Positions 9,443 to 18,792 of a stretch of DNA of 64,000 nucleotides are shown here, piece by piece (within the stretch, counting starts at the first letter, position 1; each line of letters opens with the position of its first letter). The stretch comes from Donghicola eburneus (lineage in GTDB: Bacteria > Pseudomonadota > Alphaproteobacteria > Rhodobacterales > Rhodobacteraceae), in NCBI RefSeq assembly GCF_900115865.1, contig NZ_FOXY01000005.1:62001-126000 (forward strand), read 5' to 3'. The position numbers and the translations under genes are program-made. A model generated the notes under the pieces. It did not search any database. It had not been told where the DNA came from and worked only from the letters and a program-made list of their open reading frames with translations.

Positions 9443-10405
9443 TTAGTCTTGGTTTGCGGGGACAGCAGAGCGTCCGCCGTTGTCGATGGCCCACTGCGCG
9501 TTAGTCTTGATGCCGCCGAGCGGGAAGAAATGGACATTGGTGATGTTGAAATCGGGGTTGGCGGCCTTGTGTGCGGCCAGTTCTGCGACGACCTCGTTGG
9601 GCTCGAAGGGCAGCATCAGCTTGGTCACGTCTTTGGCGCGCTTCTGCAGAACCTTGAGAGAGGGGCCGACGCCGCAAGCAACCGCGAACTTGATCATGGT
9701 CTGCAGCTTGGCAGGGCCCGCGATACCGATGTGGATCGGCAGGTCAACGCCAGCGGCCTTGATGCTGTCAGCCCATTCGATGATCGGCTTTGCTTCGAAG
9801 CAGAACTGGGTCGCCAGAGCCATTTCGGCATCGGTGCGCTCGTTGAACGACGCCTTCCAGCGCAGAGCGTCCATGACGTTCTGGTCGCCGCCCTTGGGGT
9901 CGATGTCCTTGTTGCCTTCGGGGTGGCCCGCGACGTGGAGGCGAGTGAAGCCAGCGCGGTCAAAGAGGCCGGTTTCCATCAGCTGCATGGAGCTGTGGAA
10001 TTCGCCGTGGGGCTGCGCAACGCCGCCAGCCAGAAGAAGCGCCTGTTTGACGCCTGCTTCACCTTGATAGCGGTTGATCCAGTCCTCGAGGGTCGCGGCG
10101 TCTTTGATGATGCGCGCGGGGAAGTGGGGCATGACCTGAAAGCCGTCATCTGCCAGACGGGCTGCGGTTTCGACCATGTCCTCGATCGGGGTGCCCTCGA
10201 TGTGGGCGATGTAGACGCGTGTGCCTTCGGGCAGCAGGTCGCGGAAGTTTTCGACCTTTGACGCGGTGCGCGGCATGACTTCGATCGAGTAATCCTGAAG
10301 GAAAGCCTCGACTTGGGGGTTCACTGTGGGTGCAGCCACGTCTTCGCGCTTGCGGAAATTCAACAAAGCCATCGCGGCCTCCCAGATCTGCCGGGGTGTG
10401 CTCAT
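9443..10405 (-). CDS. Methylenetetrahydrofolate reductase-like protein
   Basis: 320 residues related to MetF-type flavin-dependent methylenetetrahydrofolate reductases (VYIAHIEGTPIEDMVETAARLADDGFQVMPHFPARI, LLLAGG, FDRAGFTRLHVAGHPEGNKDI, WKASFN, ATQFCFEAKPIIEWAD, IHIGIAGP). It probably makes 5-methyl-tetrahydrofolate in the cytoplasm for the pterin-binding protein encoded 9 bases downstream. Its start overlaps the end of the upstream small gene by 4 bases, so translation is probably coupled. It is divergent enough from classical MetF that I leave the symbol blank. Confidence 0.82.
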   Translation of the reverse strand: MSTPRQIWEAAMALLNFRKREDVAAPTVNPQVEAFLQDYSIEVMPRTASKVENFRDLLPEGTRVYIAHIEGTPIEDMVETAARLADDGFQVMPHFPARIIKDAATLEDWINRYQGEAGVKQALLLAGGVAQPHGEFHSSMQLMETGLFDRAGFTRLHVAGHPEGNKDIDPKGGDQNVMDALRWKASFNERTDAEMALATQFCFEAKPIIEWADSIKAAGVDLPIHIGIAGPAKLQTMIKFAVACGVGPSLKVLQKRAKDVTKLMLPFEPNEVVAELAAHKAANPDFNITNVHFFPLGGIKTNAQWAIDNGGRSAVPANQD

Positions 10406-10698
10406 GCACGCCCACCGTTTTCAATCAGCGCCTTCACTTTGGCCTGATCATACTCCTCAGTCAGCCGTGCGGCTTCCGCCTCGGCAAGGGTCTGGGGGTC
10501 ACCATCCCGCGTGTCGATCACGTCTTTGCGCCATTCGGCCAGATAATCGTCAGTCTGATCGGCGCCGGATTTCATGGCGGCGCGGTCGATGGCTTGTTCA
10601 AAACGCTCTGGCAGCTGGATTTTCGCTGCTTTGCGTCCTTTGCCGACGATGACCTGAGCCGGAATATCGCGCCAGTAAACGATGGTGATCTCGGGCAT
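10402..10698 (-). CDS. 'Virulence factor' domain protein, first gene of one-carbon operon
   Basis: 98 residues beginning MPEITIVYWRDIPAQVIVGKG and ending KVKALIENGG. This matches the small 'virulence factor' (PF13769-type) family, which despite its name is usually found beside MetF-like and corrinoid/pterin methyltransferase genes in alphaproteobacteria. No signal peptide or membrane segment. The 4-base overlap with the next gene supports cotranslation. A role in the folate/B12 methyl-transfer complex is inferred from context; the biochemical function is not known to me. Confidence 0.75.
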   Translation of the reverse strand: MPEITIVYWRDIPAQVIVGKGRKAAKIQLPERFEQAIDRAAMKSGADQTDDYLAEWRKDVIDTRDGDPQTLAEAEAARLTEEYDQAKVKALIENGGRA

Positions 10699-10980
10699 GA
10701 TGCGATTCCCTGTTCCCTATGCAGTCTGTTGTAGAGCGCGCGTTTGCGTCGCCTTGTGCAAATTTCGACACTGTAAAACGTGTGTGCGACCTGAGCATAA
10801 TCTTGGGCACCGTTCGTGGCCATGCTGCTGGCCGTGAAAGTTCCGCATGATGATCATGTGCCTGATATGTGAAGCGGGCGGGCGGGGCGCAACGACATCT
10901 GCATATGTGCATAACCGGTCCTTGCGCATTCGGGACGGAGTGACTACCCTATTGGGTAACAATGAATGGAGGGCGTGGAC
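10699..10980. promoter_or_regulatory. Divergent intergenic region (one-carbon operon / ppx)
   Basis: 282 bases between divergent starts. Both transcription units must begin here. I see imperfect palindromes around a central TGATGATCA-like element near 10850 and GCATATG near 10902, but no confident promoter or riboswitch. Confidence 0.4.
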
Positions 10981-12096
10981 ATGACGCCCAGGCGTCCCGA
11001 TTGCGCGGGCGCACTCCCGAAAACGGTCGAGAGCGCTCATCGCGCATCGCCCGATCCAAACGAGCTGTATGCCGCCTTGGATTTGGGCACGAACAGCTGC
11101 CGTATGCTGATTGCCAGACCTAATGGCGCTCAGTTCACGGTGGTCGATAGCTTTTCCAAGTCCGTCCAGTTGGGCGAGGGCTTGGAAAGCACTGGCAATC
11201 TAAGCCGCGCAGCCATGAACCGGACTGTGCAGGCACTAAAGGTGTGCCAGCAGAAGCTTCAGCGGCATCGCGTGACGCACATGCGTCTCGTGGCAACCGA
11301 AGCGTGTCGGAGGGCTAAGAACTCTCGTAAGTTTCTGCAACAGGTGCGTCGCGAGACAGGTCTTTCGCTAGAGATTATTCCGCCAGAGGAAGAGGCCCGC
11401 TTGGCCGTGGTGTCCTGCGCACCGCTGGTCAGCCCGCGCACGCAGCAGTTGTTGGTGGTTGATATCGGCGGCGGGTCGACGGAATTGGTCTGGATTGATC
11501 TGGCCCAAGTGCCGCGCCGCGAGCGTGCGAAATCCATCATGCGCCTGCATCAGGGGTTCAAGACCCGTGGTCCGCGCCTGAACCACCCGCCGGCCAAGGT
11601 GGTGGACTGGATCAGCGTGCCCTATGGCGTGGCAACCCTGCGCGAGCAATTCTCGGACGTTGAGGATGACGCAGCGCGGTTTGCCCTGATGAGTTGGTTC
11701 TTTGAAGAGAACTTGGCCGAGTTCGCGCCCTATGCCCGCGAGCAACAGCGTCAGGGATTCCAGATTGTCGGCACCAGCGGCACGGTGACAACCGTTGCGG
11801 CCTCGCACCTCGGGCTCAAGCGCTACGACCGGACCAAGGTTGACGGGTTGCGCATGAACTCGGACCAGATCAACAAAGTGATCGACGGCTACCTCAAACT
11901 AGGCCCCGAAGGCCGCCGCCGCGACCCCCGCATTGGAAATGATCGCCAGACCCTGATCATGTCAGGCTCTGCGATCCTGCAAGCGCTCTTGCGCTGTTGG
12001 CCTACGGACCGCCTTTCGGTGGCGGATCGTGGTCTGCGCGAGGGGCTTTTGTACGCACAGATGAGCGTCGATGGCGTTCTGAAGGACATCGAATAA
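10981..12096 (+). CDS. ppx: Exopolyphosphatase / guanosine pentaphosphate phosphohydrolase (Ppx/GppA)
   Basis: 371 residues. ASKHA-fold phosphatase motifs are visible: [15 protein letters not shown] near the N-terminus, [13 protein letters not shown], and [11 protein letters not shown]. The family removes terminal phosphate from polyphosphate or pppGpp. It lacks the long C-terminal HD-like domain of E. coli Ppx (513 residues), as is common in alphaproteobacteria. ATG 10981 is chosen because ggaggg lies 7 bases upstream; ATG 10966 would add five residues. Its stop codon overlaps the start of rlmE by one base, suggesting a shared transcript. Confidence 0.88.
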   Translation: MTPRRPDCAGALPKTVESAHRASPDPNELYAALDLGTNSCRMLIARPNGAQFTVVDSFSKSVQLGEGLESTGNLSRAAMNRTVQALKVCQQKLQRHRVTHMRLVATEACRRAKNSRKFLQQVRRETGLSLEIIPPEEEARLAVVSCAPLVSPRTQQLLVVDIGGGSTELVWIDLAQVPRRERAKSIMRLHQGFKTRGPRLNHPPAKVVDWISVPYGVATLREQFSDVEDDAARFALMSWFFEENLAEFAPYAREQQRQGFQIVGTSGTVTTVAASHLGLKRYDRTKVDGLRMNSDQINKVIDGYLKLGPEGRRRDPRIGNDRQTLIMSGSAILQALLRCWPTDRLSVADRGLREGLLYAQMSVDGVLKDIE

Positions 12097-12842
12097 TGGC
12101 GAAAAAACCAACCAAAAACACGTCGGGTCGCGGCCAGCGCGATCTGACCGTCAAAGTTAAAACCGCCCGCGGGCGCACGACCAGTCAGCAGCGCTGGTTG
12201 CAGCGACAGCTCAACGACCCTTATGTCAAACGTGCCAAGGAAGAAGGGTATCGCGGTCGCGCGGCCTTCAAGATTTTGGAGCTCGACGAGAAGTATCGCT
12301 TCCTCGTACCTGGCGCGCGCGTCGTGGATCTGGGGTGCGCCCCTGGCGGGTGGTGTCAGGTGGCGGTCAAACGCGTGAATGCCTTGGGCGAGAAAAAGGG
12401 CAAGGCGATCGGCACCGTGCTTGGCGTGGACCTGCAAGAGGTCGAAGCCATCGCAGGCGCTGAAATTCATCAGCTGGACTTCTTGGCCGATGACGCCGAC
12501 CTGCAGGTCAAGGAATGGCTTGGCGGCAGTGCGACTGTGGTCATGTCGGACATGGCGGCTGCGTCCAGCGGTCACAAGCAGACGGACCACCTGCGCATCA
12601 TCGCCCTGTGCGAGGCTGCGGCCTATTTCGCATTCGACGTGCTGGAGCCCGAGGGAACGTTTGTTGCCAAGGTTTTGGCAGGTGGGGCCGAGGGCAGCCT
12701 GCAGCAACTTTTGAAGCAGCGCTTCAAGAAAGTGGTCAACGTCAAACCCCCGTCGAGCCGCGCCGACAGCTCTGAAAAATTCGTGGTCGCCACAGGCTTC
12801 CGCGGCGAAGAGGCGTCCGAAGACGAGGATGACGATGTCTGA
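12096..12842 (+). CDS. rlmE: 23S rRNA 2'-O-ribose U2552 methyltransferase RlmE
   Basis: 248 residues from ATG 12096. FtsJ/RlmE hallmarks are [41 protein letters not shown] (SAM-binding), [25 protein letters not shown] (catalytic D) and [11 protein letters not shown] (catalytic K), ending with [19 protein letters not shown]. The N-terminal Lys/Arg-rich extension (about 30 residues) is usual in alphaproteobacteria. It methylates the A-loop of the large ribosomal subunit. It overlaps ppx upstream and the flavin-type gene downstream by a few bases. Confidence 0.93.
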   Translation: MAKKPTKNTSGRGQRDLTVKVKTARGRTTSQQRWLQRQLNDPYVKRAKEEGYRGRAAFKILELDEKYRFLVPGARVVDLGCAPGGWCQVAVKRVNALGEKKGKAIGTVLGVDLQEVEAIAGAEIHQLDFLADDADLQVKEWLGGSATVVMSDMAAASSGHKQTDHLRIIALCEAAAYFAFDVLEPEGTFVAKVLAGGAEGSLQQLLKQRFKKVVNVKPPSSRADSSEKFVVATGFRGEEASEDEDDDV

Positions 12843-13398
12843 GGCGACCCACGTCTCATTGAGTGCCTTGCTCGATCTTGGGTGGGGCAGGCTTTTGGCG
12901 GGGGCGCAGTCGCGGGACGCTGCGGCACGGCATCCGACTTTGGCGACCTTTGGGCTAAGCGGTTGGCCTGAAATGCGCAGCGTCGTGCTGCGCGGGGTGA
13001 ACCCCGATGCGGGGACGCTAGAAGTGCACACCGATGTCGCGTCGGAAAAGGTGTCAGAGTTGCGCGAAGCCCCCAATGCCGGTCTGCACGTGTGGGACCC
13101 GTCCGCATCGCTGCAAATCCGACTGCGAGGCAAGATGAAAGAGCGCCCGCGCAAGGAATTGCCCCCGATTTGGGAGGCTGTGCCGGATCAGGCGCGCAAA
13201 GTTTACGGGGGGCATCCCTATCCTGGATACGCGATCCAAAGCCCCTATGATCATACAGATGATCCCCAGCTTGATCGCTTTGCGGTGCTCAAATTCGAAG
13301 TGGCAGAAATCGAGCTGTTGCTCATTGAGGCTGACAAGCACAAACGCGCGCTTTATCGGCGCGTGAATGGGTTCGCTGGCCAGTGGCTCGCGCCCTGA
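12835..13398 (+). CDS. Pyridoxamine 5'-phosphate oxidase-family FMN-binding protein
   Basis: 187 residues. The split-barrel flavin-binding fold is suggested by [41 protein letters not shown] and LQIRLRGK. This matches the PNPOx-like/Alr4036 group rather than true PdxH. ATG 12835 is preferred over 12829 because gagg lies about 7 bases upstream. It overlaps the rlmE stop by 8 bases. The substrate is unknown; such proteins bind FMN or heme and act in the cytoplasm. Confidence 0.75.
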   Translation: MSEATHVSLSALLDLGWGRLLAGAQSRDAAARHPTLATFGLSGWPEMRSVVLRGVNPDAGTLEVHTDVASEKVSELREAPNAGLHVWDPSASLQIRLRGKMKERPRKELPPIWEAVPDQARKVYGGHPYPGYAIQSPYDHTDDPQLDRFAVLKFEVAEIELLLIEADKHKRALYRRVNGFAGQWLAP

Positions 13399-13620
13399 TC
13401 AGAGTTGACCAAAGACCACGGCTTCGACCTCGTCCCAACTGACGGGGTTTTCGAAGACCTCTTCGACGGGCGGGGGCATCAAGGGGGCTAGCTGTCGTCG
13501 CCAATAACTCACGCGCTCTCTCATACGGTTGCTTTGCCCGATCTCTTCGGCGACGTCAGCCGCCGCCAAATCGTCCAGACTTCCCAGCACAAAAGCAAAG
13601 GCACGTTCGTCAATCGTCAT
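13399..13620 (-). CDS. Small anti-sigma-like protein
   Basis: 73 residues beginning MTIDERAFAFVLGSLDDLAAADVAEEI, with SYWRRQLAPLMPP further on. This resembles the N-terminal sigma-binding segment of zinc-less ChrR/RskA-type anti-sigma factors (AYVLGTLD..E...FE..). It is very short and has no membrane segment or sensor domain, so it would be a minimal cytoplasmic anti-sigma. Its start codon directly follows the sigma gene's stop. The function is inferred from this motif and the gene pair. Confidence 0.6.
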   Translation of the reverse strand: MTIDERAFAFVLGSLDDLAAADVAEEIGQSNRMRERVSYWRRQLAPLMPPPVEEVFENPVSWDEVEAVVFGQL

Positions 13621-14184
13621 TTAACAGGCAGCTCCGAGTAGTTGGGTGCGTAGCGCGACACCCGCGCTTCTTACCCTTCTACCAACGACCTGAGACGGCA
13701 GATTGTAGAGTGACCCGAGGTCATCTAAGGACAGCCCGTAGACCAATCGGGCTACCAACATCTCGGCCGCTTGGACGGAAAGTGTCCGTAAGGCTGTATT
13801 GATCCGACCAACTTGATGGTGCCGCAATTGCCGCTCGGTCTGGTCGAGGTCCGCGTCCTCTTCCCACGCGATGTTGCGTCCGTAGAAGGGCTGGTCACCG
13901 GCTTTTTCCTTCAGCCTTTCAATGGCCAAGCAGCGCGTGCGGCGCAGCAGCCAGTCCAGCCCGTCCTCCACAGAGGGGTCATAAGTCGCAGCCTCGCGCC
14001 AGACGCGGGGCATCAGCTCCAGATAGGTGATCCGAGCGAGTTCGCGGTCGCTCAGTAGGCGGGCAAGCTCTGTGTAGAGCTTGTTGCCATGCATCTGATG
14101 CAATTCGCGTAATGCGTTTTTGTCGCGACCAGCGATCCTTTTTAGGACTTCTTCGGTCGCACACTCCAGAACTTCGTTTTCCAC
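13621..14184 (-). CDS. ECF-type RNA polymerase sigma factor
   Basis: 187 residues with sigma-2-like (ALRELHQMHGNKLYTELARLL, RVWREAATYDP, WLLRRTRCLAIERLKEK) and sigma-4-like regions (INTALRTLSVQAAEMLVARLVYGLSLDDLGSLYNLPSQVVGRRV). It directs RNA polymerase to stress promoters and is probably held inactive by the 73-residue partner encoded next. Several positions differ from standard ECF factors. The regulon is not visible, although the upstream 119 bases may hold its own promoter. Confidence 0.75.
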   Translation of the reverse strand: MENEVLECATEEVLKRIAGRDKNALRELHQMHGNKLYTELARLLSDRELARITYLELMPRVWREAATYDPSVEDGLDWLLRRTRCLAIERLKEKAGDQPFYGRNIAWEEDADLDQTERQLRHHQVGRINTALRTLSVQAAEMLVARLVYGLSLDDLGSLYNLPSQVVGRRVRSAGVALRTQLLGAAC

Positions 14185-14303
14185 GATGAAACACTCCGAC
14201 TACACACTTACTGGTATGTAGAACGGCCCATACGGGACGTGTTTTAGCTCCAAAGGTATAATTATTAATACCTCGGGATATACAGCTATCCTTCGGGTAT
14301 GCG
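14185..14303. promoter_or_regulatory. Sigma-factor promoter region with inverted repeat
   Basis: 119 bases between the GMC gene's stop and the sigma-factor start (both minus strand). It is AT-richer than its neighbours. It contains aggtat/atacct arms (14254-14273) around aattatta, and a second ggata/tatcc pair nearby. It could serve as operator or as the end of the GMC transcript; this is not resolved. Confidence 0.35.
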
Positions 14304-15923
14304 TCAGGCGGGCTGGAGAGATTTCGCGTCGGCCTTGATCATGTCGGCCGCCTTTTCTGCGATCATGATGGTTGGCGAGTTTGTGTTGCCCGAGGTGATC
14401 GTCGGCATGACCGAGGCGTCAACCACGCGCAGCCCCTGAATACCTCTGACCCGGCAGGCATTGTCGACTACAGCGCGGTCATCCGTTCCCATGCGCGCGG
14501 TGCCCACGGGATGGAAGATGGTCGAAGCGATGTTGCCCGCGCCTTCGGCGAGTTCCGCGTCGGTCTGGTATTGCGGACCTGGCTTGAACTCTTCGGGCGA
14601 GAACTGCGCCATGGTGGGTTGGCTCATAATCTGGCGGGTCAACTTGATGGCATTGGCCGCGACGATGCGATCGCCTTCGGTTGACAGATAGTTGGGTTGA
14701 ATTTCCGGCGGGGTCAGCGCGTCGGGCGCGGTTATATGCACATGACCACGGCTTTCGGGACGCAGATGACAGACGCTCGCAGTGATGGCGGGGAAGTCGT
14801 GGGGCGCTTGGCCGAACGCTTCGAGAGTCACTGGCTGAACGTGGTACTCCAGATCGGGCGTCGCCACATCGGGGCTGGAATACGCAAAGGCTGCCAGCTG
14901 GCTCGGCGCCATGGACATCGGGCCGGAGCGTTTCAGCAGGTATTCGAGGCCGATCATGCCTTTGCCAAAGAGGGTGTTCGCCATGGTATTCAAGGTCTTG
15001 GCCCCGTGCACCTTGTAGGCGCAGCGGATTTGCAGATGGTCTTGCAGGTTGCCCCCCACATCAGGAGCGTCGAGCCGGACGTCGATCCCGTGTTCTTGCA
15101 GAAGCGCGCCGGGACCAATGCCGGACAGTTGCAGCAGTTGAGGAGAGTTGATTGCGCCAGCGCTCAGGATGACTTCGCCGCGTGCGGTGGCACGGGCAGG
15201 GGCGCCTTGGACCCGCAGTTTCACGCCGCTGGCGCGCATGCCATCAAAGGTAAGTGTTTCGGCCTGTGCATGGGTGACGACCCGCAGGTTCGGACGGTTA
15301 CTGGCGGGCCGCAGGAACCCTTTTGACGTGCTCCAACGCCAGCCTGCCTTCTGGTTGACCTTGAAATACCCGACGCCAAAGTTGTCGCCAGTGTTGAAAT
15401 CAGGGGTCTCGGGGATGCCAGCTTCGACGGCGGCGTCCTTCCACGCCTCTAGGATGTCCCACTTCAGGCGTTGCTCTTCGACGCGCCACTCACCGCCCGC
15501 GCCGTGGTGTTCGTTTGCGCCGCCATAGTAATCTTCGGACTTGATGAAATAGGGCAGGACATCGTCCCAGCCCCAACCAGTCAGACCCATCTGGCGCCAG
15601 CCGTCATAGTCGGCCGCTTGGCCGCGCAGGTAGAGCATGCCGTTGATGGACGAGCAGCCCCCCAGCACTTTGCCCCGAGGGTAGAGCAGCTCGCGGCCAT
15701 TTAGGCCCTCACAGGCGGCGGTCTTATACCCCCAATCCGTGCGCGGGTTGCCGATGCAATAGAGATAGCCAACAGGGATGTGGATCCAATGGTATTTGTC
15801 GTGGCCGCCCGCCTCGAGCAGCAGCACCGACTTGGTGGGGTCTTCGCTGAGCCTGTTGGCCAGAACGCAGCCCGCCGAGCCAGCCCCGACGATCACATAA
15901 TCATAAGTCCCCAATTCAAACAT
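14304..15923 (-). CDS. GMC-family FAD-dependent dehydrogenase (choline dehydrogenase-like)
   Basis: 539 residues from ATG 15923. The N-terminal FAD-binding dinucleotide fold is YDYVIVGAGSAGCVLANRLSEDP. GMC signatures follow: PRGKVLGGCSSINGMLYLRG and GEVILSAGAINSPQLLQLSGIGP. The C-terminal active-site region has FHPVGTARMG and NTNSPTIMIAEKAADMI. The family oxidises alcohols such as choline or other primary alcohols with FAD. Divergent from a LysR regulator, which probably controls it. It is close to BetA, but no betaine aldehyde dehydrogenase or betI is adjacent, so the substrate is unsettled. Confidence 0.88.
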   Translation of the reverse strand: MFELGTYDYVIVGAGSAGCVLANRLSEDPTKSVLLLEAGGHDKYHWIHIPVGYLYCIGNPRTDWGYKTAACEGLNGRELLYPRGKVLGGCSSINGMLYLRGQAADYDGWRQMGLTGWGWDDVLPYFIKSEDYYGGANEHHGAGGEWRVEEQRLKWDILEAWKDAAVEAGIPETPDFNTGDNFGVGYFKVNQKAGWRWSTSKGFLRPASNRPNLRVVTHAQAETLTFDGMRASGVKLRVQGAPARATARGEVILSAGAINSPQLLQLSGIGPGALLQEHGIDVRLDAPDVGGNLQDHLQIRCAYKVHGAKTLNTMANTLFGKGMIGLEYLLKRSGPMSMAPSQLAAFAYSSPDVATPDLEYHVQPVTLEAFGQAPHDFPAITASVCHLRPESRGHVHITAPDALTPPEIQPNYLSTEGDRIVAANAIKLTRQIMSQPTMAQFSPEEFKPGPQYQTDAELAEGAGNIASTIFHPVGTARMGTDDRAVVDNACRVRGIQGLRVVDASVMPTITSGNTNSPTIMIAEKAADMIKADAKSLQPA

Positions 15924-16034
15924 GGCGCATCCTCCCCGGTACCATCTGTCCTTGGTGCAACTATTGCCGTTATTGGCTGGACGGGAAATGAACGGTTTTG
16001 CACAATGCATGTCGAAAAACGTGCAGAGGTAATG

Positions 16035-16925
16035 ATGCAGTTCGATTGGGAAGACATCCGCTATTTCTTGGAGACTGAGCGGGCAGGGCGCATGACCTTG
16101 GCGGCCCGACGGCTTGGCGTCAGCCACACCACTGTGGCCCGCCACATCGAGCGGCTTGAGCGCGCCATCGGCACCCCTGTCTTCGAGCGTAGCGACGAAG
16201 GCATGCTGCTGACCGAAACTGGTGAGCACATGCTCGCCCACGCGCGCGAGATGGAGCGGAACGCACTGGCGCTGGGGGATCGTTTGGGGCGTGGAGCGTC
16301 CGAGGAATTGTCGGGTGTTGTCCGTGTTGGCGCCCCGGATGGTTTCGGGAACGCCGTTCTGTCGCACATTCTGCCGAAGATCCTGCGTGATAATCCAGGG
16401 CTGCGGGTGGAACTGGTCCCTGTCCCGCGCACCCACAAGCTGTGGAAGCGGGATGTCGACATTGCGATCAGTCTGGATCGCCCGCAAACCGGCCGTCTGA
16501 TCATGCGCAAGTTGGTAGATTATGACCTAAGGCTTTACGGTGCGCCTGCGCTCTTGGCCAATCCGCCCAAATCGGTCGAGGGGCTGACCAATTACCCCTT
16601 TGTCGGATACATCGACGACCTGCTCTATACTGGCGAGCTGGACTTCAACCGCCTGATCCATCCGCAACTGCAGACGGTCTACAAGGCCGCAACAGTCAAA
16701 GCGCAGCTTGACGCGGTGCGCGCAGGGGCGGGGCTGGGGGTGCTGCCATGCTTCATGGCGCATCAAACAGAGCTGGTGCCCCTCTTGACCGACGAGGTGC
16801 AGTTCAACCGCCGCTATTGGCTGCTCTATCCCGAAGAGTTTCGCGACCTACAGCGCATACGGCGTGTGGCCGATTTTATCGTGGATGCGGTGCGGATCAG
16901 TGAGGTGCCCTTTGTCTATCAATGA
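16035..16925 (+). CDS. LysR-family transcriptional regulator
   Basis: 296 residues. The N-terminal winged HTH is MQFDWEDIRYFLETERAGRMTLAARRLGVSHTTVARHIERLERAIGTPVFER, followed by a periplasmic-binding-like effector domain (VGAPDGFGNAVLSHILPKILRDNPGLRVELVP). It is divergent from the GMC dehydrogenase with about 110 bases between starts, the usual arrangement for a LysR activator and its target. ATG 16032 is an equivalent alternative start. The effector is unknown. Confidence 0.88.
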   Translation: MQFDWEDIRYFLETERAGRMTLAARRLGVSHTTVARHIERLERAIGTPVFERSDEGMLLTETGEHMLAHAREMERNALALGDRLGRGASEELSGVVRVGAPDGFGNAVLSHILPKILRDNPGLRVELVPVPRTHKLWKRDVDIAISLDRPQTGRLIMRKLVDYDLRLYGAPALLANPPKSVEGLTNYPFVGYIDDLLYTGELDFNRLIHPQLQTVYKAATVKAQLDAVRAGAGLGVLPCFMAHQTELVPLLTDEVQFNRRYWLLYPEEFRDLQRIRRVADFIVDAVRISEVPFVYQ

Positions 16926-16932
16926 ATACAAA

Positions 16933-16957
16933 CGCCGCCCTGAAATTCAGGGCGGCG
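16933..16957. terminator. Rho-independent terminator between lysR and curlin gene
   Basis: An 11-base perfect stem (16933-16943 with 16947-16957) around a 3-base loop, then a T-rich stretch. It lies between convergent genes and probably works for both. Confidence 0.8.
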
Positions 16958-16986
16958 CCTCTTTTCAAGCACTCGGGGGAGGTTCC

Positions 16987-18792
16987 TTACTGCTTGATTT
17001 TGACTGTGTTTCTTTTGCCCTGCTGGCTCAGTTTGGCGACGTTGTAATTGCCAATCTGATCAACGGTCACATTCTGTGAATCGTTGCCGGTTCCTTTGAC
17101 TTTGCCAATCAAGATGTTGCTGGTACCGTTTTGGGTCAGGTTGTAGGCGCCGTTGTTGTCGTTGATCTTCAGGTCCATCAGGTTGCTCGCGCCAAGCTGA
17201 GTGGTGTTAAAAATGTTGCTGGAACCAGTGATTGCCGCGTCCAGAGTGTTGGCATTGCCGGTCTGGATGCTGACCACGTCGTTTGATGCACCTGTAATGG
17301 TGATCTCGTACTGGTTTTTGCCCATTACCTCGCCTTCGGCTGCCATTTGCGACAGGGCCAGTGTGTTCGAGCCGCCAGTCAGGGTGATGGTTGCTTCGTT
17401 TTCGTTGCCGGACTGCGAGGTTTTGAACAAGTTGCTGTTGCCAGTGACCTCAAGGGTCAACTTGTTGTCCAGCCCAGCTTGGAACAGGCCGTTGTCATCA
17501 TTGGTCATGTCACCGTCGTAATCGGTGCTGTTGCTCTGGCCGGCAATGCCCACGATGATACTGTTGCCAGTTTGCGCTGGGTCCGCTCCTGCAACACCTT
17601 GCTGTGCACGCAGTGTGTTCGAGGCGCCTTCAACATCGAAAACCATGGCGTTCGCGTTACCAATCTGGATCAACTGAAGCGCATTCGAGTCGCCGCTCAG
17701 GGTGCCGATACTGATATCGTTGTTGTTGCCTGTCTGGCTTGCACCGAGATCGACGTTGTCGTTCATGATCGTGACAGCCGTGATCGTGTTCGCGTCACCG
17801 TCCTGGACAAAGGCCGTCTGGTTGTTGTCGCCGGTGATCATTGTCATGCCAGTAACGTTGCCCGCGCCGTTTTGCAGGATGCCGAACTGGTTGTCGTTGC
17901 CGTTCGCATTCCACCAAGCTTCGTTCTGATCTCCTGTCTGCGAGATGATGCTGCTTGTTGCGGAAATTCCGGATGCGAAGCGTGCGGTCAGACCACCGTT
18001 GCCGTTGCCATCACCAGTTATGGTAATCGAAAGGGCGTTACTGTTGCCGTTCTGTACCAGGCCTGCGGTGTTTCCGTTTACCGCACCAGCCGAACCAGAG
18101 TTGTTTTGCGAGATCGTGGCAGAGTTTCCAGTCCCGCCGCCTTGGGTCACGGTTGTGATCAGGTTTGCCATGCCGGTCTGAGACAGCGATATGGTATTTG
18201 CAGACCCTTCTTGGGTGATCACTTCACCGTCTTGGCCGATGCGGTTGGCGCTTGCGATGCCAGACACTGCTCCGCCGTCTTGCCGGCTCTGGTTGATTGT
18301 GATCGAGTTAGCATCACCACTCAGAGTGTTACTCTGTTGGATCGAGGTCACAATGTTCGCAGACTCAGCGGGTGTGGTGTTGTTGGCCGAGCCCTGAGTG
18401 ATTGAAATCGCGTTCTGGCTCGCAGTGGACCCGCTCACGCCGGTCTGCGTGATCGACTGAACAACGTTGCTGTTCTGGTTCTGTGTGATGGTGGTCGAGT
18501 TGCGGTCGCCAATTTGCTGAAAGCCAGTCCCGACGGTGCCGACGCTATTGCTGTTGCCGCCCTGTGTCACGGTCAAAGTGTTCAGGGTGCCATTCTGAAT
18601 TGCGTAGATATCGTTTTCTTCTTCATTCGCGATCAGGCCTACCGTATTCAGGCCGCCTTCTTGCGTGATAGTGGCTGTGTTGTCATCGCCAAATTGATCA
18701 AGTAGCGCGGCATTGTTCACATCCTGCGCAGCGACTGACGACGAGATAACCGCAATCGATGCAGAATTGATGAGAAGGGCTTTAACTTTCAT
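16987..18792 (-). CDS. Large curlin-repeat amyloid protein
   Basis: 601 residues with a Sec signal peptide (MKVKALLINSASIAVISSSVAAQ). The mature part is almost entirely curlin-type repeats with the QxGxxN spacing (LDQFGDDNTATITQEGG, AIQNGTLNTLTVTQGGNSN, LSQTGMANLITTVTQGG, LIQIGNANAMVF, DQIGNYNVAKLSQQGKRNTVKIKQ). CsgA of E. coli has five repeats in 151 residues, so this protein is about four times longer. It should be secreted through CsgG and polymerise into beta-helical fibres on the cell surface. It is divergent from csgF-csgG across a 400-base region, and is either the major fibre subunit or a nucleator. Confidence 0.88.
   Translation of the reverse strand: MKVKALLINSASIAVISSSVAAQDVNNAALLDQFGDDNTATITQEGGLNTVGLIANEEENDIYAIQNGTLNTLTVTQGGNSNSVGTVGTGFQQIGDRNSTTITQNQNSNVVQSITQTGVSGSTASQNAISITQGSANNTTPAESANIVTSIQQSNTLSGDANSITINQSRQDGGAVSGIASANRIGQDGEVITQEGSANTISLSQTGMANLITTVTQGGGTGNSATISQNNSGSAGAVNGNTAGLVQNGNSNALSITITGDGNGNGGLTARFASGISATSSIISQTGDQNEAWWNANGNDNQFGILQNGAGNVTGMTMITGDNNQTAFVQDGDANTITAVTIMNDNVDLGASQTGNNNDISIGTLSGDSNALQLIQIGNANAMVFDVEGASNTLRAQQGVAGADPAQTGNSIIVGIAGQSNSTDYDGDMTNDDNGLFQAGLDNKLTLEVTGNSNLFKTSQSGNENEATITLTGGSNTLALSQMAAEGEVMGKNQYEITITGASNDVVSIQTGNANTLDAAITGSSNIFNTTQLGASNLMDLKINDNNGAYNLTQNGTSNILIGKVKGTGNDSQNVTVDQIGNYNVAKLSQQGKRNTVKIKQ

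Noticed and set aside
8450-10261. A 603-codon open frame antisense to the one-carbon operon
   Set aside because: It mirrors two well-recognised genes on the minus strand and has no domain of its own.
10699-10980. Possible SAM or cobalamin riboswitch before the one-carbon operon
   Set aside because: No conserved riboswitch core could be recognised by eye; a covariance-model search would be decisive.
17347-18405. A long plus-strand open frame opposite the large curlin gene
   Set aside because: The repeats of the curlin gene produce it; the minus-strand reading has a signal peptide and QxGxxN repeats.
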